Both the position numbers and the translations under genes were made by a program. Below, piece after piece: positions 34,123 to 42,256 of a stretch of DNA of 52,475 bases; the first letter of the stretch is position 1; each line of letters begins with the position of its first letter. Below the pieces are notes generated by a model that worked only from the letters and a program-made list of their open reading frames with translations, ran no database searches and was not told the origin of the DNA. This DNA comes from an uncultured bacterium (GTDB lineage Bacteria; Verrucomicrobiota; Lentisphaeria; Victivallales; UBA1829): the NCBI GenBank assembly GCA_900548385.1, contig URKJ01000036.1, positions 1-52,475 of the forward strand, given 5' to 3'.

Positions 34123-34570
34123 TCCGGTCCCCGGAGCGCCCGCTCCCATTCCGGTCACGGTGAAACGGCGGATCCGGTTCAGCGAAGTCGATGCTCTCGG
34201 TATCGCGTGGCACGGTCGCTATCCCGTTTTTTTTGAAGAGGCGCAAACCGAACTCGGCCATAAGACCGGGCTCACTTACGAGGCGTACCGGCAGGCGGGA
34301 ATCGCCGCTCCCATCGCGCAGCTTCACACGGATTATTTCATTCCGCTCTATCTCGACGACATCATCTCCATCACCGCCGCGCTCCATTGGTCGGACGGCG
34401 CGCGCCTGAACACGGAATACCGAATCGAAAACGGTGACGGACGGCTTGCCTGTTCCGGTTACACCGTACAGCTGTTTGTCGATCTTCAAACGCGGGAACC
34501 GCTGTTCTGCCCCCCCGCACTCTGGGAGCGCTGCCGGGAAAACTGGCGGAAAGGCGCATTCGATGCGTGA
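34097..34570 (+). CDS. 4HBT hotdog-fold acyl-CoA/acyl-ACP thioesterase
   Basis: A 157-residue single hotdog-domain thioesterase. The family start pattern is seen as RIRFSEVDALGIAWHGRYPVFF followed by EEAQTELGH, with the catalytic Asp replaced by the local motif EVDALGIAWHG. Typical later strands include TDYFIPLYLDDIISITA and NTEYRIENGDGRLACSGYTV. Such enzymes hydrolyse acyl thioesters or, in polyene and lipid clusters, act as release or dehydratase-like partners. The ATG at 34097 overlaps DUF523 by 26 bases and its stop overlaps the ketoacyl synthase start by 8 bases, so it is strongly coupled to the downstream lipid-type genes. The specific acyl substrate is unknown. Confidence 0.85.
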   Translation: MRRKIPYFDPVPGAPAPIPVTVKRRIRFSEVDALGIAWHGRYPVFFEEAQTELGHKTGLTYEAYRQAGIAAPIAQLHTDYFIPLYLDDIISITAALHWSDGARLNTEYRIENGDGRLACSGYTVQLFVDLQTREPLFCPPALWERCRENWRKGAFDA

Positions 34571-35636
34571 CGTGTTTCTGACAGAGGCGGAACTGGTCTG
34601 CGGATTCGGACTCGGTAAACGGACCGCGCAGGAAGCGGTTTTCCGCGGGGAGACCGCATTTTCGCCCGTCTCCCGTTTTCCGGTCCGGCAATTCGTCTGC
34701 GGTGAAGCGGCAACCGTCCCCGGACTCGCTCCGGAACCGGACCAGTCGCTCTGCCTGCCGATGCTCCGATTTCTTGCGGCATCCGTCCGCGATCTGCCGG
34801 AAGCAACGCCTGTTCTGCTCGCAAGTACGGTCGGAGAGATCGACCGTCTCGCATCGGACCGTCCCGACACGCTCCACAGCCTGCTCGGCACAACGCTCCG
34901 GCTTTTCCGCAAGCGGACCGGGCGGATCATTTCCGCCGCCTGCGCCTCGACCAACGCAGCCCTTGACCGTGCATACCGCATGATTTCGTCCGGAATCGCG
35001 GAAACGGTCATCGTTGCTGCTTGCGACATCGTCAGTGAATTCACCTTTTCCGGCTTCGCTTCCATCGGAGCCATGACCGCCGGACGGCCGCGTCCGTATG
35101 ACAAAGACCGTTCCGGGCTCTTCCTCGGAGAAGCGGCGGGCGTGCTTGTGCTTTCTTCCAAACGCGGCAATGCGGCAGTGCGTCTTGCGGGTTCCGGCAT
35201 GAGCGGCGACGCCCTGCACATCACGGCTCCGCAGACCGACGGAGCCAGTCTCGCCCGCGCGATCCGTTCCGCCCTCAACGGCGCCCCCCCGGATTCCGTC
35301 GGAGCTGTGCTCGGTCACGGTACGGGAACCGTCTACAACGATATTATGGAGATCAACGCGATCCGCGCCGTCATCGGCGACCGTGTCCCGCTTGCCTCGG
35401 CAAAAGGCGCATGCGGACACACGCTTGGAGCTTCCGGCATGGTCCAGGCGGTGCTTGCTCTGGAAGTCCTGCGGCGCGGGGAACTCTTTCCGCAAGCGGG
35501 TCTCCGCACGCCGGAACCGGGCGCGGAACAGATGGTCTCCCGCTCCGTCCAACCGATCCGCGGACGCCGTATTCTCTCCCTGAATTCCGGATTCGGCGGG
35601 CTGAATGCCGCCGTTCTCCTGGAGAGTTTGGCATGA
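34563..35636 (+). CDS. Beta-ketoacyl synthase
   Basis: A 357-residue condensing enzyme of the KAS II/FabF type. The active-site triad is complete: Cys127 in SAACASTNAA, His252 in GHGTGTVYND and His286 in KGACGHTLGASG. It is shorter than typical FabF (about 410), mainly at the N-terminus. It would extend an acyl-ACP chain with malonyl-ACP. The ATG at 34563 overlaps the thioesterase stop; the in-frame upstream extension to 34434 lies inside that gene. The next gene overlaps by 4 bases and encodes a small KAS-like protein, which suggests a heterodimeric partner arrangement as in aryl polyene and type II polyketide systems. No acyl carrier protein gene is seen in the window. Confidence 0.88.
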   Translation: MRDVFLTEAELVCGFGLGKRTAQEAVFRGETAFSPVSRFPVRQFVCGEAATVPGLAPEPDQSLCLPMLRFLAASVRDLPEATPVLLASTVGEIDRLASDRPDTLHSLLGTTLRLFRKRTGRIISAACASTNAALDRAYRMISSGIAETVIVAACDIVSEFTFSGFASIGAMTAGRPRPYDKDRSGLFLGEAAGVLVLSSKRGNAAVRLAGSGMSGDALHITAPQTDGASLARAIRSALNGAPPDSVGAVLGHGTGTVYNDIMEINAIRAVIGDRVPLASAKGACGHTLGASGMVQAVLALEVLRRGELFPQAGLRTPEPGAEQMVSRSVQPIRGRRILSLNSGFGGLNAAVLLESLA

Positions 35637-36187
35637 TCGAAACAGGAATGGCAGTTGTCTCGGAAACCCGGATCGTGATGCGAAACCGGAATCTTGTTCT
35701 GGAAGCGGACAATCCCGCCGGACTGCTCTCCGCGCTCACCGCCCTGCCGGGGATTCCCGCCGCCGGACTGCAGGATTTCCGCCGGGGTTGCGGCAAAGTC
35801 AAAGCCGCCATGATCGGCGCAATCGCGGCGCTGTACGACGCCGGACTCGCCCCCTCCAGCCGAATCGCCCTGATCGGCTCCGGTTCCGACGGAAGCCGCA
35901 CGGAGAACCTCGCTTACTGGCAGGATTACACGGAGCACGGGCGGGACGGCGGGCGCGGACAGCTCTTCGTCGGCACGCTTCCCACGACTCCGCTCTGTGA
36001 AGCGGCGATCGCGCTTTCCCTGCACGGTCCCGCCTTTTATCTGGATGCGGACGGCGACCGCGGACAGCTGGAACAGGAAGTGGCGCTCGCTCTCGCCACT
36101 CCCGGAACCGATGCCGTTCTGCTCTTCGATTTCTCCCTGCCCGGCACGCTTCAAGTTTCACTGGTGACGTCATGCGCCTCCTGCTGA
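35633..36187 (+). CDS. Short ketoacyl-synthase-like partner (Ketoacyl-synt_2 type)
   Basis: A 184-residue protein similar to the N-terminal half of ketoacyl synthases in the small Ketoacyl-synt_2 family found in aryl polyene and dialkylresorcinol clusters. Recognisable segments are KVKAAMIGAIAALYDAGLAP, IALIGSGSDGSRTENLAYW, and GTLPTTPLCEAAIALSLHG, which aligns to the active-site region but has Cys placed differently (PLCEAAIAL). It has no visible second half with catalytic His. It is therefore probably a chain-length-factor-like or structural partner of the preceding enzyme. The start at 35633 overlaps the KAS stop as ATGA, and its end overlaps the radical SAM gene by 16 bases, so all are translated as one unit. 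Confidence 0.7.
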   Translation: MIETGMAVVSETRIVMRNRNLVLEADNPAGLLSALTALPGIPAAGLQDFRRGCGKVKAAMIGAIAALYDAGLAPSSRIALIGSGSDGSRTENLAYWQDYTEHGRDGGRGQLFVGTLPTTPLCEAAIALSLHGPAFYLDADGDRGQLEQEVALALATPGTDAVLLFDFSLPGTLQVSLVTSCASC

Positions 36188-37494
36188 CCGCCGCCAACCT
36201 CTGCACCGATCCGTACCCGGTTTATCCGCTCGGTATGAGCGTGATCGCCAAAGCGCTGGCCGATGCCGGGCACACGGTCCGCCAGTTCGATGCGCTGGCA
36301 GACGGCCTGAATACCCTGCCGGAAACGATCCGCTCGTTCCGTCCCGATGCGATCGGGGTCAGCATCCGCAATCTCGACACCGTCAACAGCCGGAGTCCGG
36401 AAAAAGACCTGCTGAAAACGCCCCTGCGCCTGATCGCCCTCTGCCGCGCGGAAACAGGCGTTCCGATCTTCCTCGGCGGTCCCGGCTACTCGCTTCTTCC
36501 GGAAAAGATTCTCGCTCTCACGGGAGCGGACTACGGGATCGCCGGAGAAGGCGAAACCGCGACCCTTGAGCTGATCCGCGAACTGGAATCGGGCGGAACA
36601 CCAACGCCCCGTATCCGGCGCGGCACCCCCGGTCCCCAGTCCGCCGCTCTCTACGACGACAGAATCCTGGCATGGTATCAACGGGAAACCCACATCATCC
36701 CCGTGCAGACCAAACGGGGGTGCCCGTTCCGCTGCGCCTACTGCACCTATCCTCTGCTGGAGGGCCGTTCGATCCGCGAACGCGGAACCGATGCGGTTCT
36801 GGATCAGCTGTGCGAACTTCATGGTATATGGCGCGATTCGATGTTTTATTTTGTCGACGCCACATTCAACGATCCGGCGAAAGAGTACCGCTCCCTGCTG
36901 GAACGGATGCGCGAACGCGGGATCCGGATCCCGTTCGCGGCATTTCTCTCTCCCTCCGGCATTGACGGCGGCGACATAGAACTGATGCGCGAATGCGGAA
37001 TGATCGCCGCCGAACTTGGAATCGACGCGGCGACCGATGAGACTCTCCGGGGAATCGGCAAAAATTTCACCTTTGCCGAAGCGGCGGACATCTGCCGCGG
37101 ACTTCTGCGCGCGGGTATCGGAGTCACGACCAACGTCATGTTCGGCGGACCCGGCGAAACGGAAGACACGATTCTCCGCGGCATGGACAATCTGCGTTCG
37201 CTCGAACCTGCCCACACGCTGATATTTTCCGGAATCCGTCTTGTTCCCGGCACTCCGCTGTACCGGACAGCACTCCGGGAAAACAAAATTCCGGATGGAT
37301 GGGACGGTGTCCGGGAACTCTACTACTTTGCGGACGGACTCAATCCGGAACGGGTTCATCAGATGCTTTCGGACGGCTTCCGCGACAGCCGTTTCTGCAT
37401 CTATCCGCCCGATTCGAAAAACCGGGAACTTCAGGCGCTCCACAAACTCGGCTACGCCCGGCTGCGGAAACTCAACGGCGGAGATACGCCATGA
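36172..37494 (+). CDS. Cobalamin-binding-type radical SAM protein
   Basis: A 440-residue radical SAM enzyme. Residues 1-150 form a B12-binding-like Rossmann domain (VIAKALADAGHTVRQFDALA, PIFLGGPGYSLLPEKIL, GIAGEGETATLELI) without the classical DxHxxG, as in many members. Residues about 175-400 form the radical SAM barrel with the cluster motif Cys184-x3-Cys188-x2-Cys191 in RGCPFRCAYC, followed by YFVDATFN and GGPGETEDTI. Such enzymes use a 5'-deoxyadenosyl radical, often for methylation or ring chemistry on lipids, antibiotics or hopanoids. The gene overlaps both neighbours by a few bases within the ketoacyl-synthase operon, so a modification of the acyl product is plausible. The reaction cannot be named from sequence. 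Confidence 0.85.
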   Translation: MRLLLTAANLCTDPYPVYPLGMSVIAKALADAGHTVRQFDALADGLNTLPETIRSFRPDAIGVSIRNLDTVNSRSPEKDLLKTPLRLIALCRAETGVPIFLGGPGYSLLPEKILALTGADYGIAGEGETATLELIRELESGGTPTPRIRRGTPGPQSAALYDDRILAWYQRETHIIPVQTKRGCPFRCAYCTYPLLEGRSIRERGTDAVLDQLCELHGIWRDSMFYFVDATFNDPAKEYRSLLERMRERGIRIPFAAFLSPSGIDGGDIELMRECGMIAAELGIDAATDETLRGIGKNFTFAEAADICRGLLRAGIGVTTNVMFGGPGETEDTILRGMDNLRSLEPAHTLIFSGIRLVPGTPLYRTALRENKIPDGWDGVRELYYFADGLNPERVHQMLSDGFRDSRFCIYPPDSKNRELQALHKLGYARLRKLNGGDTP

Positions 37495-38657
37495 ACCTCC
37501 GGGAAGTGTTCTGCGTCATCCCCGTTTACAACAACGCGGCAACCGTCCGCGATGTGGTCGCCCGCGCCCGCAGGCAGCTTCCGAACGTGCTTGTCGTCGA
37601 CGACGGCTCCACCGATCTGAATCTTGCGCTCTGCTACGCGGGAACGGATATTACGGTTCTGCGTCATCCCCGCAATCTCGGAAAGGGCGCGGCGATCCTG
37701 ACCGCTCTGGATTTTCTGAAAACGAAACCGGAAGTCCGTTACATGATCACGCTTGACGCCGACGGACAGCACTATCCGGAAGACATCCCCAATTTCTTTC
37801 CGTTCATGGAGCGCAACGACTGGTCGCTTCTGATCGGCTGCCGTGATTTTTCCGTACCGAACGTTCCCGCCGCCAGCAGATTCGGACGGAACTTCGCCAA
37901 CTTCTGGATGCGGGTGGAAACAGGCGTCAAAGTCGGAGACTGCCAGAGCGGTTTCCGCGCTTATCCGGTCCGTTACATCACGCGGCTGCGCTATCTGACG
38001 CGCCGCTACAATTTTGAGGCGGAGATCCTCGCCCGCGCGGCATGGGCGAATCTCGAACTGCACGACGTTCCCATCCGGACCTGGTATCCGGCTCCCGGCG
38101 AACGGGTTTCGCACTTTCACCCGTGGAAAGACAATTTCCGGCTCTCCTGCATTCACGCCCACCTGGTCGGACTCCGGATGCTTCCGTTCCCAAAGCGGAA
38201 ATTGCGTCCGGCACCGAAATTTCCATACTCGGTGTTCCGTCCGCGCGAACTGTTCCGGGCGCTTCTGAACGAAAACACTTCGCCGGAAGGGCTCGCCGTC
38301 TCCGCGGGAGTCTCCTCGTTTCTCGCGGTCCTCCCCCTGCCCGGCTGCCACATTCTCGCGATCCTCTACGTCACGGAACGGCTGCACCTGAACAAGATCA
38401 TGGCGTTGGCGATCCAGAATCTCTACATGCCGCCGCTCTCGCCGTTTCTCTGCATCGAACTCGGCTACCGGATGCGGAACGGGCGCTGGCTGACGGAACT
38501 GACGCTTCAATCGGGCGTCCGGGAACTGCACCTGCGGATTTACGAGTGGTTCCTCGGCAGTCTGATCCTCGCCCCGTTCTGGATGATCGTTTCGGGCGTG
38601 CTCGTCTACTTCATCACCGCATATCTGCAAAGGAGAAAACGCAATGGCACGGAATAA
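37491..38657 (+). CDS. GT2 glycosyltransferase fused to DUF2062 membrane domain
   Basis: A 388-residue fusion. Residues 1-220 are a family 2 glycosyltransferase (FCVIPVYNNAATVRDVVARA, VVDDGSTD, RHPRNLGKGAAILTALDFL, ITLDADGQHYPED with the DxD-like Asp, and GFRAYPVRYITRL). Residues about 255-388 are a DUF2062-like domain with hydrophobic helices (LAVSAGVSSFLAVLPLPGCH, LILAPFWMIVSGVLVYFITA). This type is found in aryl polyene and dolichol-phosphate-sugar-like pathways, where it probably attaches a sugar to a lipid at the inner membrane. The start at 37491 overlaps the radical SAM stop as ATGA. It overlaps the next acyltransferase gene by 14 bases. Confidence 0.85.
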   Translation: MNLREVFCVIPVYNNAATVRDVVARARRQLPNVLVVDDGSTDLNLALCYAGTDITVLRHPRNLGKGAAILTALDFLKTKPEVRYMITLDADGQHYPEDIPNFFPFMERNDWSLLIGCRDFSVPNVPAASRFGRNFANFWMRVETGVKVGDCQSGFRAYPVRYITRLRYLTRRYNFEAEILARAAWANLELHDVPIRTWYPAPGERVSHFHPWKDNFRLSCIHAHLVGLRMLPFPKRKLRPAPKFPYSVFRPRELFRALLNENTSPEGLAVSAGVSSFLAVLPLPGCHILAILYVTERLHLNKIMALAIQNLYMPPLSPFLCIELGYRMRNGRWLTELTLQSGVRELHLRIYEWFLGSLILAPFWMIVSGVLVYFITAYLQRRKRNGTE

Positions 38658-39528
38658 AAATCTCAGCGACTCCCGTGGCAGTACCTTCGGAATCCGTTTT
38701 TTTCTGCTGATGCTGAAGCTCTTGGGACCGGACAGAACCTGTGAGTTCGTATGGGTGATCGCGTTCTTCTACACCTGCTTCGACCGCAAAGCGCGGGAGG
38801 CGGCGCGTCCCTATCTCTCCCATCGGTTCCCCGGCGCGGGCAGGCTGGCGATGTTCCGCCACACATGGGCGCTGTTCACCAGTCAGGGACAGGCGATCGT
38901 GGAAAGCGCCGCAATGACGCAGAAAAAACTGCACTGGGAATTCATCGATGAATATCTGTCGGAACAACTGATGGATCAGGAAAAGGGATTTATCCTGCTG
39001 ACCTCCCATTTCGGCGCCTGGAACGCGATCATGGGCGGACTCCACGTCGCCCGGAAGCCCGTCAACATCCTCGTCACTCCGGACCGCAACCGGAACATCG
39101 ACAAGACGCTGGCGCTTTCCGGATTGAAAAATCCGGTGAAGATCATCTCCACCGAATCCAACATGGGCGGACTCATCGCGGTATTCGATGCGGTCGAACG
39201 CGGCGAGATCGTCTGCATCATGGGCGACCGCTGTCTGGAAGGGGAAGGCGTGGAACTGGAATTTCTCGGAGAAAAAGCCAAATTTCCGAGCGCGGCATTC
39301 TATATCGCCTCGCGCACGAACTGCGCGGTGCTTCCGCTTTTTGCGGTCCGCAAACACCGTCATACCGAATTCTCCGCGTTGTACGGTCCGGTCCTCCGCC
39401 CCGAACTGAAAAGCCGCAAACGCCGCGATCTGGTCCCGTTTCTGGATGTCTATGTGCGGAAGCTGGAAGAGCTCAGCCGGAAATATCCCTATCAGTGCTT
39501 TCTGTTTGAAGACATCTGGAACATTTGA
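38644..39528 (+). CDS. LpxL/HtrB-like lysophospholipid acyltransferase
   Basis: A 294-residue inner-membrane acyltransferase of the lipid A late-acyltransferase family. The catalytic segment FILLTSHFGAWNAIMGG has His122, but the usual HX4E/D position is Asn127 (HFGAWN), an uncommon variation. Further family features are NRNIDKTL, GLIAVFDAVERGEIVCIMGD and AAFYIASRTNCAVLPLFAV. A hydrophobic N-terminal segment (IRFFLLMLKLLG and VWVIAFFYTCF) anchors it. In aryl polyene clusters a protein of this family acylates the lipid carrier. The ATG at 38644 overlaps the GT2-DUF2062 gene by 14 bases. A separate GT2 follows 47 bases later. Confidence 0.82.
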   Translation: MARNKNLSDSRGSTFGIRFFLLMLKLLGPDRTCEFVWVIAFFYTCFDRKAREAARPYLSHRFPGAGRLAMFRHTWALFTSQGQAIVESAAMTQKKLHWEFIDEYLSEQLMDQEKGFILLTSHFGAWNAIMGGLHVARKPVNILVTPDRNRNIDKTLALSGLKNPVKIISTESNMGGLIAVFDAVERGEIVCIMGDRCLEGEGVELEFLGEKAKFPSAAFYIASRTNCAVLPLFAVRKHRHTEFSALYGPVLRPELKSRKRRDLVPFLDVYVRKLEELSRKYPYQCFLFEDIWNI

Positions 39529-39575
39529 CATTCCGCGTTTCCGCGGTATATTGTCATTCAAGGAAGGAGAGTCCC

Positions 39576-40589
39576 ATGCTGTCGTTTTCAGTTCTGATCC
39601 CGGTTTACAACGGCGAACGGTTCATCGCCCGTGCCCTGGACTCCGTTCTCGCGCAAACCTGGCGACATTTTGAACTGCTGGTCTGCGACGACGCTTCCAC
39701 CGACGGCACAGCGGCAATCCTGCGGCGCTATGCGGAACGGGATCCCCGGATCCGTCTGCTGTTTCACGGACAGAACAAACAGGGATTCACCACCCGGAAC
39801 GACCTCGCCCGCGCCGCCCGTTTCCCGTACTGCACCTATCTGGACGCCGATGACGCTCTCGCACCCGATTTTCTGGAACGCGCCGCCGCCATTCTTTCCC
39901 GGCGGGAATACGACATTCTCGAATTTCCGATCACGGTCATGAACCGGAACCCGCTCCGGCGGCTGATCTTCCGCGGCAATCCGAAAACGGAACTGGAAGG
40001 CGATGCCGTATTCGATTTTCTGTTCCGGAAAAAAGCCCCCGCCTGTCCGTTCGCCAAAACGATCCGCACCGACGTTCTGGTCCGTTCCCTGCTCCCGGAC
40101 GAACCGCTGATCATTTCAGACGATATTGCCCTTGCGGTCCCGCTCTATTACCACGCGAAAAGTTACCGTTATACCGGCGGAAAACCGGCTTACCGCTATC
40201 ATCTCGGAGCCGGAGGATGGGGAAAGCGGATTTACACCCTGCAGCAGTTTGAAGAAATCAACCGGAATCTTGCCGCGACCCGGCGGAAAGTCCTTGCATT
40301 TTTCCGGGAAAAACAGCTTCCCCGCGATGTGGACGCCCGTTTCTACCGGACATTCAACACAGCCCATGTGCTGGAACTGATTTCGGACGGCAGGATCGAA
40401 AACGACGACCGCACCGCCGCCTGCCGGATTTTTCTGAAATACCGTACCCCGGAAGAGCTCACCGAACTGTTCTCACAGGCAGGAATTCTTCTGCCGGACA
40501 CCCCGGTCTCCACCGGAATGAAAATCGGATTCAAGTTCGTTTCGGAAATCTGCAAACGCTGGCTCAAACGGCTGAGCCGCATGCGGTAA
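39576..40589 (+). CDS. Family 2 glycosyltransferase
   Basis: A 337-residue GT2 enzyme. The nucleotide-sugar binding elements are SVLIPVYNGERFIARALDSV, VCDDASTDGTAAIL and YLDADDALAPDFL, the last with the metal-binding Asp-x-Asp. LIISDDIALAVPLYYHAK marks the acceptor region, and the C-terminus is basic. It probably adds a sugar to a surface or lipid-linked glycan in the cytoplasm. AAGGAAGGAGAG ends a few bases before the ATG at 39576; an upstream frame start at 39525 is an extension into the preceding gene's end. It is the last plus-strand gene of the lipid-type run, and the next gene is convergent only 17 bases away. Confidence 0.88.
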   Translation: MLSFSVLIPVYNGERFIARALDSVLAQTWRHFELLVCDDASTDGTAAILRRYAERDPRIRLLFHGQNKQGFTTRNDLARAARFPYCTYLDADDALAPDFLERAAAILSRREYDILEFPITVMNRNPLRRLIFRGNPKTELEGDAVFDFLFRKKAPACPFAKTIRTDVLVRSLLPDEPLIISDDIALAVPLYYHAKSYRYTGGKPAYRYHLGAGGWGKRIYTLQQFEEINRNLAATRRKVLAFFREKQLPRDVDARFYRTFNTAHVLELISDGRIENDDRTAACRIFLKYRTPEELTELFSQAGILLPDTPVSTGMKIGFKFVSEICKRWLKRLSRMR

Positions 40590-40606
40590 CATCAGAAGCC
40601 GGTTCA

Positions 40607-41341
40607 TCATTTCCACGACGGGGAAACTTTTTCAACCTCCAGAAACGGACGCCGGACACCTTTGACCCAGCGCGGATAACCGGAAATGCGGACCATGCGG
40701 TTTTCCCACAATGTCAGATTCTGATGCGGAGAAACCAGATATCCGGCGGAAATCCGCTTCCCGTTGATCTCAAGAATCAGTTCGTAAGCGGCGTCCTCCA
40801 CCGACTGTTTCAGGCGGACGGGAATCCCCTCCATCGTGATGGTGTAACGGTCGCGCCGGACGCGTTTCTCCGGCTCTTCCTGTAATTTTTTTTCCGTCAC
40901 GACCTGCGGCACCGGATTTCCGGCATAGCGGCGGTGAACATAGCAGCGGAGCCCCGGAAGCGGGACGATCCGCAGCCAGCCGCCCCCATACGCCCGCTCT
41001 TTCACCTCGACCGCCGCCGGAGCCTCCGGAGCCGCATAGCGGTATTCCGGATAGATCACTCCCGGACCGGAACGCAGTACCGCCTCCGGCTTCAGAGTCC
41101 GGTCCGCATTGACGAACACCGAAGACACCCATACCTCCGCTTCCGGCGGAACGGGAACTTCACACCAGTCGCCGTGATGCCCGGATACGGCAAGCTCCGC
41201 CCCCTGTCTCACCGACGCCACGACCTGCGCATCCAGAGCCGGAGCGATCCGCAGATTCCATTGATCCGGCCGCACGGCGGGGTCCGCTCCGCAAAGCAGA
41301 ACGGAGATCAGCAGACTCCCGGCGCACAACCGCTTTTTCAT
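40607..41341 (-). CDS. Secreted SH3-domain protein
   Basis: A 244-residue protein with an N-terminal signal peptide (MKKRLCAGSLLISVLLCGA, cleavage near ADPAV). Residues about 30-85 read as a bacterial SH3 module (LRIAPALDAQVVASVRQG, WCEVPVPPEAEVWVSSVFV), and a second SH3-like unit may follow (LRSGPGVIYPEYR, GGGWLRIVPLPGLRCYVH). The C-terminal third is beta-rich and charged (RYTITMEGIPVRLKQ, MVRISGYPRWVKGVRRPFLE). Bacterial SH3 modules bind cell-wall peptides, so an envelope location is likely. The gene follows the mutarotase-like gene by 8 bases on the same strand. The function is unknown. Confidence 0.75.
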   Translation of the reverse strand: MKKRLCAGSLLISVLLCGADPAVRPDQWNLRIAPALDAQVVASVRQGAELAVSGHHGDWCEVPVPPEAEVWVSSVFVNADRTLKPEAVLRSGPGVIYPEYRYAAPEAPAAVEVKERAYGGGWLRIVPLPGLRCYVHRRYAGNPVPQVVTEKKLQEEPEKRVRRDRYTITMEGIPVRLKQSVEDAAYELILEINGKRISAGYLVSPHQNLTLWENRMVRISGYPRWVKGVRRPFLEVEKVSPSWK

Positions 41342-41349
41342 CGGCTCTC

Positions 41350-42228
41350 TCAGCCGAACACCAGTTCGGCGTCCTTCTCGTCGAGAATCTCTTTGCTCAG
41401 GCGGAGCGCCGTCCACACTTCCGTGTGTTTGACCTCTTCGCCGTAGGCGAGCTGATACATCGGACTCAGCGTTTCGATCTCCAGCATCTCTTCGTTCGTG
41501 TAGCACTCCACACTGCATCCGTTGTCGGGATATTCCGCATCGACGAAGTGTTCGTACTTCTTGATAAACGTGATTCCCTTGTTCTGATACGCGATCCAGC
41601 CGTCCTCGCAGTTGCAGCCGGTCTTGGCGGGGCCGCACTTGCAATCCTGCTGAATGATCGTATATTTGGAGCCGAACCGGATCCGTCCATCCGCAAGCGT
41701 GCAGTAGGGCCAGAGAGAGATGAACGTGTTCGGCAGCAGCGCCTCCGGGTCTCCCTGCGGCATCGGAATGATCGCTTTTCCGCCGGGAGCCATCACGGTG
41801 ATCCCCCACGCGGCAAGCTCCACATCCCAGCGGTTGCAGTTGCGGAGCGTGTGAACGATCTTGAACGAATCACCTTTCACCGGGATAATCTCAATGGTCT
41901 TTTCGATTCCCGACGCGGCATCCGGTCCGGCGTGGAGCGTGATGCTCTTTGCGGAGTCCTTCACATCCACTTTGAAGTTATCAATCGTTTTCGTGCGTTC
42001 CTCATCTTCCGGGGAGTGCCAAAGACGGTGTCCGCCGAAATTATTCCACTCGTCGCCTCCGGTCACGCCGGCGGTTTCCGGAAAGACATGAAACAGATTG
42101 TCGCTGCCGTCGAAAAACGCGCCAACGATACGCGGGCCGATCTCCGTCGCCACAATCAGTTTCAATTTTCCGCTGGTGATTTCCAGACAGTTCTTCCATC
42201 CCATGAATTCCACTTTTTTATGTGCCAT
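41350..42228 (-). CDS. DUF4380 / aldose-1-epimerase-like protein
   Basis: A 292-residue protein of galactose-mutarotase-like fold, close to DUF4380. Typical segments are CLEITSGKLKLIVATEIGPR, GGHRLWHSPEDEE and ITVMAPGGKAIIPMPQGDPE. A cluster of Cys residues (DCKCGPAKTGCNCEDGW) is unusual for this group and could bind metal or form disulfides, although no signal peptide is present. GGAG lies about 10 bases before the ATG at 42228; an in-frame ATG at 42264 is less likely. It lies 28 bases after the polyprenyl synthetase stop and 8 bases before the SH3 gene on the same strand, so the three may form an operon. Its sugar substrate is unknown. Confidence 0.75.
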   Translation of the reverse strand: MAHKKVEFMGWKNCLEITSGKLKLIVATEIGPRIVGAFFDGSDNLFHVFPETAGVTGGDEWNNFGGHRLWHSPEDEERTKTIDNFKVDVKDSAKSITLHAGPDAASGIEKTIEIIPVKGDSFKIVHTLRNCNRWDVELAAWGITVMAPGGKAIIPMPQGDPEALLPNTFISLWPYCTLADGRIRFGSKYTIIQQDCKCGPAKTGCNCEDGWIAYQNKGITFIKKYEHFVDAEYPDNGCSVECYTNEEMLEIETLSPMYQLAYGEEVKHTEVWTALRLSKEILDEKDAELVFG

Positions 42229-42256
42229 CTTCTGTTCTCCAATTACGGTTTTCAAG

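Noticed and set aside
36151..37443. Minus-strand 430-codon open frame
   Set aside because: Antisense of the radical SAM gene, which has the CxxxCxxC motif.
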